This document shows, in pieces, positions 53,601 through 62,364 of a stretch of 64,000 bases of DNA. The notes under the pieces were generated by a model. It was given only the letters and a program-made list of their open reading frames with translations. It did not search any database and was not told where the DNA came from. This DNA comes from Ruminococcus sp. Lineage in GTDB: Bacteria > Bacillota > Clostridia > Oscillospirales > Ruminococcaceae. The number at the start of each line of letters is the position of its first letter. Position 1 is the first letter of the stretch. The stretch spans positions 1 through 64,000 of the forward strand of contig NZ_JAILNU010000065.1 in assembly GCF_024691275.1 (NCBI RefSeq), given 5' to 3'. The translations under genes and the position numbers were made by a program.

Positions 53601-56600
53601 TTCGGCTGCGGCAAATGTCGGCGTTATGCTTTACAGCTCAACAGGAAAAATGGTCGTCAATTCACTTGCTATCAACGGACTTACTATGTCCTCGGGCGGC
53701 GGTGCTTCACTTGGCATGATCGTAAACAGAGCTTTTGCCGGCGAAACTAAAGACGGCAAAACAACTTACAGCGGAGGTCTGTACCTCGATGTTTTGAACA
53801 GCGGTTATTCGCTGACCTGTGCAGCTCCTTCCTCTGCTGTCGGAGTTTTTGACGAAATCGCCGCTTATTCCGCAATGAATCCAAGCGAAGTTATCAAGGG
53901 CGGTGCCGGTGTTATCTCGATCAATATGAACGCAACGAGAAATGGCACACTCGTTAACATCAATCAAACAGGCACTTATCAGAACAGATTGAAAACAGGT
54001 GATGCCTGCGCAAATTCCAATTCAAGATACTACTATAATATTGATAAAATGAGTTCCTCAGACGGCGGACAAAACCTTGTATTGTGGAGCTTGAGCAAGT
54101 ATGCATATTCGGGTATCAAAAGCGAATTCGGCACATCACTTAATACGACACTCAGCGGAACAGCTGATCTGACAGGACTGTCATTCTATCCCCTTGCAAG
54201 TGCAAATGAAAACTATACAATAGGAAATCTGACTATTACCTTTGATTATAACGGTGTAAGAGGAACTGCCGAAGGTCTGTTCGGAACTGCTAATCCTACA
54301 GACAGCTATGTCCGCGATCCTGCTGCGGCAAACCAGCACTATCTTATGCATTCGGGATTGTTTATAGATCAGCCGAGCGGAAAGTCCCTGACTGTAACGG
54401 GAACACTGTCTCTTGGCGGTACCTTCATGGAGGACAGCAGTCATCTGGGTGTTATCATAAGCGGAACGATGAAGGGTACTTTCCTCTGTAATACAGGTTC
54501 GATCATACTTGACGGTATAAAGCCTATGAACGGTGCTTCTGCTTACACAAGCGGCTATCTGCTGATAAATAATATTCGCAGAACAGACGATCTGGCTGCT
54601 CCGCCTTCTGTTACAATAAAGAATTTAAGCAATACAGATAAATATTCCTCTACTACAGGTTCAGCATATTCTGCATCAGGAACAACAGATAATGTTGCCA
54701 ATAGCCTTATCGGAAGTGCTTCAGGTAAAGGTATTACAATCATCTTCTCAAAAATAAAACTCGACGGCAGAGATAAAACTAAGTCTGATGCAAATTTAAA
54801 TGCTCAGGAGCTTTACAATGCTTACAAAACATACAATTCTATATTCTCAGCCTCTACATTGCTGGCAGAGATCAATACCGATCAAAGTGCAAAGCTCGAA
54901 TACAATTTCACAAAATCCGATGACTGGGGAACTAACACTCCACGAGAAGTAACTTATGGTGCGGAGATCAAGAACTCTTTGGAGTATGTTGATGAAGAAC
55001 AGAAATACTCCCCTGAATCAGGAGCATCGAATGGCGAATATGTTAATCCTGTTAATAGTACAGCCAGATCAGAGGTATACGATTTTGCGGCAGGTTTTCT
55101 GCCTTACGTCAAAACACCTTACAGTGATACTACAGATGCAAACGGCTGTTTTAAGCGTGAGCTGAAAGTCAATGTTCAGTCCGTATCTCTCAGCAGCGGC
55201 TGCGGAACTTATAACGATCCCTATTTGATAAGTGATCCGAAGGTCTTTGAAGCTGTAGCAAAGTTTATTGCAAGCGGTGATACTAATGACCTGAAAGAAG
55301 TAGTTCTGCCAAAAACTCCTGACAGTGATGACATTATATCAGGAAATCGCTGGCATAGCGGAACAGATTACCACGCAGCTTTCAAGGCAAGCGGAGATGA
55401 TTATGTTAAGGGTTCTTACACATGGAATGGAAATAATGTCCGTAAGTATCTTGCAAGTGCATATTATATGATCACTGATGATATTGAGCTAACCAATAGT
55501 TATGTGGGGCTTGGTCTGGCAACAGAAAATTCAAATGTTACAGCAAATGGTGACTATGCTTTTCGCGGCGTTATCGTTGGTGCTGATGTTCCTGACAGCG
55601 ATGCCGAAAACGCTCCTACACACAAGGCAAGGATAACAAATGGAAGTGCGAATCCTTTCATAAACGTTTCCAACGGCAGCGTTGTCAAAGACTTAAATAT
55701 AACTGTGTCCAGTAATATAACGCTAAGTCAGGCAAACGCCGCTTACAACAATGCGTTCTTCGGATATTATCATTTGTGTAAGTATTATGGCGGTATCTTC
55801 GGCGAAGTTATGGGCGGAGATAACATAATAGACAACAGCTACGTAACATATAGCAATTCAACCATTACACTTAGCGGCAGTAAAGGAACTATCGTACCTG
55901 TTGGCGGATATGTGGGCGTTGTCGTGTTCGGAGGAGTAATATTCAAGAATATGACAGCTACTACCAGTGCAACTTCGACAGAATTGAAGGTCAATAACTC
56001 AGGACTAAACGTAAAATACACAGGAAAATCTGAAAATCTTGCTGATAATGACAAGCAAGCGGATTGGGCTGCTATTTATGTTAATCCCATTGTAGGCAGA
56101 GTTATCAATGGCTATGCAGTCAATGAGACCACTCGATTCTCTACATCAGAAAATGGAAAATACCATAATGATGGAGGTTTTAATTCAGGAACAGCAAGAA
56201 CAGGCGCTGAACTCCACACACTGAAAAACGGTACAAAGCATTATTCCATAGCAGACATCAACAAGAATGAAACCAATAAACTCGATGTCAGCGCAGTGCC
56301 TTCAAGCACATCTTCCGACGGAACGATAAATATCCCGAATTCTCAGGCTTTCTTTATTCTTTCACTTATCACGCAGTCCTGTGCCGGAACGTCTCAGGGT
56401 GCGAATACAGGTTATATCAATTCCCTATCTTATGGCACAAATTCTACGGTCTACGGTATGAGCCGTAATGCCGACTATACAAATGTTGGAACCGCAACCG
56501 AGAACAGTGATCCTGATTTTGCACTTGCAGGCAATGATACTACATCAAATTACGCAACTCCGTACATTATTGACCGCTACTGCACTAACCATAATGCACG

Positions 56601-59600
56601 CTGCGTTACAAGTACAAAAGGATATTATGACATCAACCTCAATGCAAAGACGATCTACTCTGTAGATTCATATACCTATCAACTTCCTGATAGTTTCAGA
56701 GGACTTGGTAGTGTGGGGTATTATGATAATGCAGATAGCAATTACTATCAAAACCGATACAGTGTAAAAGTTGACTTGTTTGATGGAAAGGGCTGTATTA
56801 TTGATGAGGATATTTATTTAAACAGATACAGAACAGATAATTATTTCTCTATACTTCACAAAGGAAATGCCGCAACCCAATCAGTTCAATCAGAAGTTGC
56901 AACCTATAATGTTAATCAAGAAAATCTTAATCATGGCATAGGACTGTTTGATAGCATAATAACCAGAAATGCAAATAGCAATATTTCCAATTTTACAATA
57001 AGTGGTTCTGTAAATACTGAAATATATAAAAATGGCTACAATACCTCATCACAAGAAGACACTATTCCTGCAAATAGCGAAGCAAAATTCCTTAGCGTAG
57101 GCGGCGTTGTCGGTGAATGCAGAGGAGGATTATATTTACGTTTTTATCAAATATCATTAAACAATCTGTCTGTATGTGGTTCGTGTGTTGTGGGAGGTAT
57201 TTTAGGATATTCAGGAATCAATAGTACTTCTATAAATGTTACTCTCCGTCAATGCTCTGCTGAAGGATTATCTGTTAAGATGGTTTCTTCTTCCGATCAG
57301 GATAATGTTGAAAAATCAAGAAATGCAATTGGCGGTTTAATTGGTAAAATCTTTGGTGGTAAAGCTATCATTTATGGAACATCATTAGAAGACAGTAATA
57401 ATGATTTGAATAACTATTCTACAGTTACAATCAAAGCATTTGAATTCCAAAATCCTTCAGCAACATACAGAGCAGCTGCAGGCGGTCTTGTTGGCTTTGC
57501 CGGTGACGGCTGTCGTGTGTATGATATGAAATTACAATCATCACCTAATACAAATGTCACTATCGGCGGAAATGGAGTACGCTTTGTAGGCGGCTTAGTT
57601 GGTGCTATGCAGTCGCAGGCCAGTGGTGGTAAGACCGGTGTTGCAGTATTTAAAAACAGTACTGTTAAAGAAATAAACCTCAATGGAAGTTTCGTAGGTG
57701 GCTTTTATGGCGGTAAATGGGATTCACACTGGACAACGTATTCAATTACTTTGGATAACTGTAAACTGTTAGGTTCATCAACTGCACATAATACAATTTA
57801 TGCTAATAATGTGTTTAACACAGGATATGCAGGCGGATTTGTAGGTAAACTATATCCTTACACAAATAAGGATAACAACAAGGTCACACACAATGTTTTG
57901 ATAAGAGACTGTTCTATTTCAAATTATGACATCACAGCAGGAACAGCATCTCAAAGTTATGTAGGAGGTTTTATTGGTAATGCAAGCTCTGATAATGATA
58001 GTGTAACCTGCTATATTCATGATAGTTCAGTTGAAAACTGCCTCATTGGTGCAAGCGGTAATTATGCCGGTGGTATTATTGGTAAGATTGAGCAAAAGAA
58101 CGATAACCAATTATTGGGATATAACATCAAGCTCAACACAATATCATCAAACGCAGGCACAAAGATGGGAGCATGGATTGGTTATGCGCCTGATGATACA
58201 TCGTCCAAGAAAACAAGTATTCAATTTGCTGGTCTTGCGATCTATGGTACAGGTTTTACAAAAAATGTAGGAAATAGTGCTACTCTTGGTACAGCCTCCT
58301 TCGTATTTGCCGACTATACGGGCAAATGTAAAGGCACAGAAACGACTGATCCTGTAACAAATGAGAGCACGATCAATTATCCCACAGATATTTCAGGCTT
58401 TAACTACAGTTCTTCTACACACGTTGATATGCCTAAATATCCTTATATAAATATCAACCCTCAGTCCGATATAGGTGCTAATGAGACCATCTCCGGCGAC
58501 GGTGCAGTATTGTATGGCAGCAGCGTAACCGGATTCAACGGAAAAACAGCTGATAAAACTATGGCAGCTAAGATATATGCTGATCTTAGCGACACATCCA
58601 ATACAAGACGCTATACTACTTTCGATAAAACAGTTGTGATCTATGACAATAAAACAATTGAAGACTATCTTAAAGTTGCACCCGGTACCGATGGAGATAA
58701 GATCTCAACTTACAGGACCGAAAAAGGCAGTCTTCCGACAGGAGTCGCAGACTTTGCGGTAGTAGTAATCGCTAATCAGACAACTGATGAGACGACCAAT
58801 CTCATAAACAGCTATATTCAGCTTGTCACAAATACATCAACAGATTATACAGCTTCAAGCGACTATTATTCTATAAACATACAGACCTGTAAGTTTAACG
58901 GAAATGATTTTGTAATAGACACATCGGCTGCAAATCACGGTTTAACATTTTCAGGCGGCAAATTTGCTTTGAATGGCAGTTATGCTGATTCAAATAATAA
59001 TATTGATACATTTACTCTTGTTGATGTTCAGTTCAAAGACCCGTTTGATAAGTCAAAGATCGCATATCACCTCTATGTTCCTGTGTACACCATAAAGCAG
59101 ATCGAGGTCGATTTCCGTTCAGCGGTCAGAACAGGCACTTATTCTGTTAAGAATAATTCAGAAACAAATGATTATTCAGGTCTTATGACAGCTAACGGCA
59201 AGCACGTTGACAGCCTTAATACATGGATCACACAGTATATTCGTTATTCATATAAGGCAGAGGATATAAATATGCTGCTCAGCAGCAATGATTTAAAATG
59301 GAACAACAATAAATGGGTCGTTTTTAAAACAGATGCGACCAGTACATCATTCAACAGACTTCCTCAGAATACATATATGATCCTTGTTGATCCAAATGGA
59401 AATGCTGACCGAGAGTACTATGTTGAAAACCTCAATTCTTTCGACACTTATTATGATTCCGCAAACAGTAATAAGGAAGGCTGGATCATAGACCTGAGTA
59501 AATTTAAAGACGGCAGCAATAATTCGTTTACAGTCAGCAATTTCAATGCTCTTATCGCAAGAAGTATTATAGAAAGCACAAACGGAGAACTCCTGTATAC

Positions 59601-61092
59601 AGACGGTTCTGCATCAGATTATGATGTATACAAGATACAGGGCGATCAAATCAAGTATTATAAATATGCTAATGGAAATACTGCAAAATATAATCTTTCT
59701 GTAGCAGATGATTATGTTCTTAATGAAGATTATTACATCAGTATGTATATACCCAATTCTGCTGATCTGTACTTCTATCAGATCAAAGCACCATCTGAGC
59801 TGACCGGAGCAAAAATAGCTAAGGTAAATGAAAAGAATATATATACTGTTATTGCTGCGGACCTTTACACGCAGGAAACCTCCAACCGTTTGACTGTAGC
59901 CCCCGACGATCAACAGATCAACGCATCAAATAAAACGATCTATGTTAATACATCATCTTCGATAACTATTAATAATGCCTATGCAAGAACATATCTCAAT
60001 GGCGTTGATCTCTATCATTCCTTTGATCTGAAATTAAACAGGTATTCCGAAACAGAAGTATTAAATGATATCATCGGTCTTGGAAACAGCGACAATACAA
60101 GCAGAATTACAGCTACATACAGTATCGGTTCTCCCGCAAATGAAAACAGTTCTTCAGTACTGAAAAAAGACCTTCAGACGAACTATTTGAATATTGAAAC
60201 TGCTGAAATCATGAGCGATCTTATTACAGCTTCGACTAATGGACAGCCTTTAGTCGTATATTCGTATATTGCGATGAACTTTGAAGAAAGCAAACTTGAA
60301 GCTGAATTCCCTCAGAAAAATTCCGAGGGAACGATAGGCGTAAATGTTTCAGCAACATCAAATCTTGCGTATGATGAAAACAAATTAGCATACTCAAGTA
60401 TGTCTGTTCCTTTTGCAGCAGACAGCCACTATTATTACAGAGAAGCTGTCAACTCTGCAAAGCTTGATTATACCGCTGTAACCGAACTTGATGATAGTGA
60501 TAATATCGGTAATATGAGTCAGAATCAGTCAAGGTTGGGTATAAACGGTTATAAGTCCAACTGCTATCAGCAGCAATATATGCAGATCAACACAGAAGCA
60601 AAGTATAATGTATCAGCTATCTCAGAAGCTGATCTGAGTAAAGCAGAAATGCTGCGATTAACAATTTCGTTAAGCAAAAAAACAGATACTATTGCAAATG
60701 GTGTTGTTACAGGAGTAGAATATGTTTCAGTGAGTGATCTGCTGACATATCTGAATTCAAGTGTTCTGATAACATCAGGTTCAGCATACGGAACTAACGG
60801 TGAAGGCGTAACGCATACTATCAGCGCCAATTCATCATCGCTTGTTGTGGATATTCCCATAGATCAATGTGCAGTTGAGGATAATATCTATTCTATCGGT
60901 GTTGATCTCAGTGCTAAAACAGGTACAGGATTCTATGAATATGCAAACTATATGGTTACACTAAGAACAGAGCTGATCTATACTGATACTAAAACAAATC
61001 AGGAAAAAGCTGTAGAAAACAGCGGCATTAGTGACTACGTTGTTTATACAAATGCTAAAGTTTTCCCGACATTAATTACAAACGCAAGCTAA
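50683..61092 (+). CDS. giant secreted GLUG-repeat surface protein, 3469 aa
   Basis: A 10.4-kb gene encoding a protein with an N-terminal signal peptide (KKRIISLTTAFAIITNA). Three blocks rich in GGLVG-type GLUG motifs are visible at about residues 270-1250, 1570-1850 and 2080-2560; each suggests a beta-helix or beta-solenoid. The last ~900 residues lack GLUG motifs. I saw no LPxTG sorting signal, dockerin, SLH module or C-terminal transmembrane helix, so the attachment mode is unclear. AT content rises sharply from about 56.7 to 58.3 kb, matching the third block. It is the last gene of the operon, followed by a strong terminator. An adhesin, or the core of a surface fibre, is the best guess. 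Confidence 0.8.
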   Translation: MKLSFNKKAKKRIISLTTAFAIITNAFPLGELSGIISPLISLKAKAAEFLPADEISADGLAHFKALTFGASPTYAPTTGAEEFENTANSYVAYNSAANNYTISFGDTSLFIDYCWHYSNTDGFAASHCNDTLIIGFVGGSELSDDFVGLGTSDSPFGGMLRFGGENYQFNAHRALFNYVYDSVELLVDATGAAENLVIKRLSNVGASESSPLLADHVRHDTREGKSSAQWQIELNTSNAKTYSGVIGETESNTVVKLNYTNNSSADIASSSDAGEICGTMQSGSSIELTYSAASGHAITSSGGNAGGLVGTMNGSSTLTVKAMPSVSLNAESASDYAGGLVGELTSEAAIDNQTGSRIPVSGSIKGFSGAGGLFGHYTNYTTEFDLANYNNTATADGTYCGGVFGVLENIKDASAASLSLTIKNTGNAGTLMANSGTTGAKSGYFGGIAGKYTTNALANSLILDNLTLTANANAAYSAFGGAIGTVDSAAYVKTVGTISVTAKGTTSSAYFGGLVGAASAGNGVFVDLDSFTLNTGNEQFKGGGLVGLFNRGVLRLSGTTTMTGAKPASAANCGQLVGNNDNVLVYAPTSGNWTFVRSSGAKTDDLGTWGEVVRGIDDSSSSNTVYFNSTAHTATIAAAKTSMGSTDDFIRTALNIQLNQGSGYDCLLFTSGSGNTRATLLASNSLSLSNDISLVGTGITGFMRDGGAVSDIGTFTGTFDGNDHSITLAIGEKYGSGVTSASTAEGVGQIYRHQHNGLFAVLAGTVKELTVTGTINVNNCVDGMNIGGIASRNGGNVTLTKVIANETVNYNESSKVTGTEAAGKNIGGYIGFVGTNGTITINGVSSIGATFNLSGSHESWNVYGGAIGKITAGSFTVNIGTAGDNNNKLTDSLTTSITGITAVGSNSDGGGLIGHIINVGSYSARQVNINNLAISGCTIGNAASTNGGGFLGYSWLNTTTNINGVTASGTINNSAAANVGVMLYSSTGKMVVNSLAINGLTMSSGGGASLGMIVNRAFAGETKDGKTTYSGGLYLDVLNSGYSLTCAAPSSAVGVFDEIAAYSAMNPSEVIKGGAGVISINMNATRNGTLVNINQTGTYQNRLKTGDACANSNSRYYYNIDKMSSSDGGQNLVLWSLSKYAYSGIKSEFGTSLNTTLSGTADLTGLSFYPLASANENYTIGNLTITFDYNGVRGTAEGLFGTANPTDSYVRDPAAANQHYLMHSGLFIDQPSGKSLTVTGTLSLGGTFMEDSSHLGVIISGTMKGTFLCNTGSIILDGIKPMNGASAYTSGYLLINNIRRTDDLAAPPSVTIKNLSNTDKYSSTTGSAYSASGTTDNVANSLIGSASGKGITIIFSKIKLDGRDKTKSDANLNAQELYNAYKTYNSIFSASTLLAEINTDQSAKLEYNFTKSDDWGTNTPREVTYGAEIKNSLEYVDEEQKYSPESGASNGEYVNPVNSTARSEVYDFAAGFLPYVKTPYSDTTDANGCFKRELKVNVQSVSLSSGCGTYNDPYLISDPKVFEAVAKFIASGDTNDLKEVVLPKTPDSDDIISGNRWHSGTDYHAAFKASGDDYVKGSYTWNGNNVRKYLASAYYMITDDIELTNSYVGLGLATENSNVTANGDYAFRGVIVGADVPDSDAENAPTHKARITNGSANPFINVSNGSVVKDLNITVSSNITLSQANAAYNNAFFGYYHLCKYYGGIFGEVMGGDNIIDNSYVTYSNSTITLSGSKGTIVPVGGYVGVVVFGGVIFKNMTATTSATSTELKVNNSGLNVKYTGKSENLADNDKQADWAAIYVNPIVGRVINGYAVNETTRFSTSENGKYHNDGGFNSGTARTGAELHTLKNGTKHYSIADINKNETNKLDVSAVPSSTSSDGTINIPNSQAFFILSLITQSCAGTSQGANTGYINSLSYGTNSTVYGMSRNADYTNVGTATENSDPDFALAGNDTTSNYATPYIIDRYCTNHNARCVTSTKGYYDINLNAKTIYSVDSYTYQLPDSFRGLGSVGYYDNADSNYYQNRYSVKVDLFDGKGCIIDEDIYLNRYRTDNYFSILHKGNAATQSVQSEVATYNVNQENLNHGIGLFDSIITRNANSNISNFTISGSVNTEIYKNGYNTSSQEDTIPANSEAKFLSVGGVVGECRGGLYLRFYQISLNNLSVCGSCVVGGILGYSGINSTSINVTLRQCSAEGLSVKMVSSSDQDNVEKSRNAIGGLIGKIFGGKAIIYGTSLEDSNNDLNNYSTVTIKAFEFQNPSATYRAAAGGLVGFAGDGCRVYDMKLQSSPNTNVTIGGNGVRFVGGLVGAMQSQASGGKTGVAVFKNSTVKEINLNGSFVGGFYGGKWDSHWTTYSITLDNCKLLGSSTAHNTIYANNVFNTGYAGGFVGKLYPYTNKDNNKVTHNVLIRDCSISNYDITAGTASQSYVGGFIGNASSDNDSVTCYIHDSSVENCLIGASGNYAGGIIGKIEQKNDNQLLGYNIKLNTISSNAGTKMGAWIGYAPDDTSSKKTSIQFAGLAIYGTGFTKNVGNSATLGTASFVFADYTGKCKGTETTDPVTNESTINYPTDISGFNYSSSTHVDMPKYPYININPQSDIGANETISGDGAVLYGSSVTGFNGKTADKTMAAKIYADLSDTSNTRRYTTFDKTVVIYDNKTIEDYLKVAPGTDGDKISTYRTEKGSLPTGVADFAVVVIANQTTDETTNLINSYIQLVTNTSTDYTASSDYYSINIQTCKFNGNDFVIDTSAANHGLTFSGGKFALNGSYADSNNNIDTFTLVDVQFKDPFDKSKIAYHLYVPVYTIKQIEVDFRSAVRTGTYSVKNNSETNDYSGLMTANGKHVDSLNTWITQYIRYSYKAEDINMLLSSNDLKWNNNKWVVFKTDATSTSFNRLPQNTYMILVDPNGNADREYYVENLNSFDTYYDSANSNKEGWIIDLSKFKDGSNNSFTVSNFNALIARSIIESTNGELLYTDGSASDYDVYKIQGDQIKYYKYANGNTAKYNLSVADDYVLNEDYYISMYIPNSADLYFYQIKAPSELTGAKIAKVNEKNIYTVIAADLYTQETSNRLTVAPDDQQINASNKTIYVNTSSSITINNAYARTYLNGVDLYHSFDLKLNRYSETEVLNDIIGLGNSDNTSRITATYSIGSPANENSSSVLKKDLQTNYLNIETAEIMSDLITASTNGQPLVVYSYIAMNFEESKLEAEFPQKNSEGTIGVNVSATSNLAYDENKLAYSSMSVPFAADSHYYYREAVNSAKLDYTAVTELDDSDNIGNMSQNQSRLGINGYKSNCYQQQYMQINTEAKYNVSAISEADLSKAEMLRLTISLSKKTDTIANGVVTGVEYVSVSDLLTYLNSSVLITSGSAYGTNGEGVTHTISANSSSLVVDIPIDQCAVEDNIYSIGVDLSAKTGTGFYEYANYMVTLRTELIYTDTKTNQEKAVENSGISDYVVYTNAKVFPTLITNAS

Positions 61093-61100
61093 AACAAAAG

Positions 61101-61134
61101 CACGGTTCTCCAGATAAGGAGAGCCGTGTTTTTC
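61101..61134 (+). terminator. intrinsic terminator of the surface-protein operon
   Basis: CACGGTTCTCC and GGAGAGCCGTG with a six-base loop and a TTTTTC tail, nine bases after the stop codon of the giant gene. Confidence 0.9.
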
Positions 61135-61160
61135 TTTGATCCCGTGGGAGTCAAAAATAC

Positions 61161-61189
61161 TTGAATCCGCAATATTTGTATGCTATAAT
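61161..61189 (+). promoter_or_regulatory. promoter of the DUF5131-DUF4186 gene
   Basis: TTGAAT and a consensus TATAAT with 17-base spacing, about 35 bases before the ATG. Confidence 0.75.
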
Positions 61190-61224
61190 GAATGCAAAAC
61201 ATCTTATAAAAGGAGCAGTCAAGC

Positions 61225-62328
61225 ATGACAATATGGAATCCGTGGCACGGCTGCCACAAAATAAGTCAGGGATGTGGGAATTGTTATGTTTATCGCCGCG
61301 ACGAAAGTATAGGCAAAGACGCTTCTATCGTATCGAAAACAGGTGACTATGACCTGCCAATGAAAAAGAATCGTCAGGGACAGTATAAACTTACTTCTGA
61401 TGACGGGGTGGTATTCACCTGTATGACATCGGATTTCTTCCTCGAAGATGCAGACCCATGGCGACAGGGCTGCTGGGATATGATACGAAAGCGATGCGAT
61501 CTGCAATTCTATATAATTACAAAAAGGATTGATCGTTTTGCTGAGTGCATACCGCCTGACTGGGGCGACGGCTGGGATCATGTAACGATATGCTGCACCT
61601 GCGAAAATCAGGACAGAGCTGACTACAGGCTCCCGATATTCTTAAAGCTCCCAATAAAGCACAGGGAGATAATCTCTGAGCCCATGCTCGAAGAGATAAA
61701 TATCGAAAAGTATCTTTCCTCAGACCTGATAGAACACGTCTGCTGCGGCGGTGAATCTGGAAACAATGCGCGACCTTGCGACCTGCGCTGGATACAGGAA
61801 CTGCGCCGTCAGTGTATACGTCGCGGCATTCCCTTCACTTTCCGACAGACAGGTGCTGTATTTATCAAAGAAGGAAAGGTATACCGTCTGGAGCGAAAAC
61901 TTCATAGCTCACAGGCTCAAAAGTCGGGATACAGCTATGTACCTGGCTGTAATTCGGGAGCTGCGATAAAGTATCAGCTGCCTGACAGGAATGAGCTTTT
62001 CGCGGGACTGAGCCGTTCCGATTTCAGGAGCCGTTTTCACCTAACCGAAAAGGATAAGGCGTATATCAGCGAAAAAGGCATGGATACTATCCGAAGCCAT
62101 GCAAAGGACTTCATTGAAAAGCGCCTGTCTCCTGAAAATCCCGAAAATGACGGCAAGCAGACTCCTATGAAAGGACACCCTGTTTTCATAGCTCAACACG
62201 CAGCCGCCTGCTGCTGCCGCGGCTGCCTTGAAAAATGGCATAAGATCCCCTCAGGAAAGGTACTTACACAGACAGAACAGGCATATATCGTCGATGTACT
62301 TATGGAATGGATAGAAAGAGCGTTATAA
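61225..62328 (+). CDS. DUF5131 (phage Gp37/Gp68) and DUF4186 fusion protein
   Basis: A 367-aa protein with two domains. Residues 1-270 match the phage Gp37/Gp68 (DUF5131) family: IWNPWHGCHKISQGCGNCYV at the start with three Cys, TCMTSDFFLEDADPWRQ, FYIITKRIDRF and CCGGESGNNARPCDLRWIQEL. Residues about 275-367 match DUF4186: RFHLTEKDKAYISEKG, GKQTPMKGHPVFIAQHA, CCCRGCLEKWH. Both families are Cys-rich and of unknown biochemical function; DUF5131 is thought by resemblance to be radical-SAM-like, which I cannot confirm. AGGAG precedes the ATG. Confidence 0.85.
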   Translation: MTIWNPWHGCHKISQGCGNCYVYRRDESIGKDASIVSKTGDYDLPMKKNRQGQYKLTSDDGVVFTCMTSDFFLEDADPWRQGCWDMIRKRCDLQFYIITKRIDRFAECIPPDWGDGWDHVTICCTCENQDRADYRLPIFLKLPIKHREIISEPMLEEINIEKYLSSDLIEHVCCGGESGNNARPCDLRWIQELRRQCIRRGIPFTFRQTGAVFIKEGKVYRLERKLHSSQAQKSGYSYVPGCNSGAAIKYQLPDRNELFAGLSRSDFRSRFHLTEKDKAYISEKGMDTIRSHAKDFIEKRLSPENPENDGKQTPMKGHPVFIAQHAAACCCRGCLEKWHKIPSGKVLTQTEQAYIVDVLMEWIERAL

Positions 62329-62333
62329 ATGAA

Positions 62334-62355
62334 AAGTGCCTCCGAGGAGGCACTT
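62334..62355. terminator. bidirectional intrinsic terminator between convergent genes
   Basis: Perfect ten-base arms AAGTGCCTCC and GGAGGCACTT around GA. It lies between the stop codons of the DUF5131 gene and the oxidoreductase gene, with modest T-runs on both sides. Confidence 0.75.
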
Positions 62356-62364
62356 CTTGAAACA

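Noticed and set aside
50683-61092. Giant gene as several fused or mis-assembled genes
   Set aside because: The frame is continuous with coherent GLUG blocks throughout and one N-terminal signal peptide; no internal ribosome site plus signal peptide was noticed.
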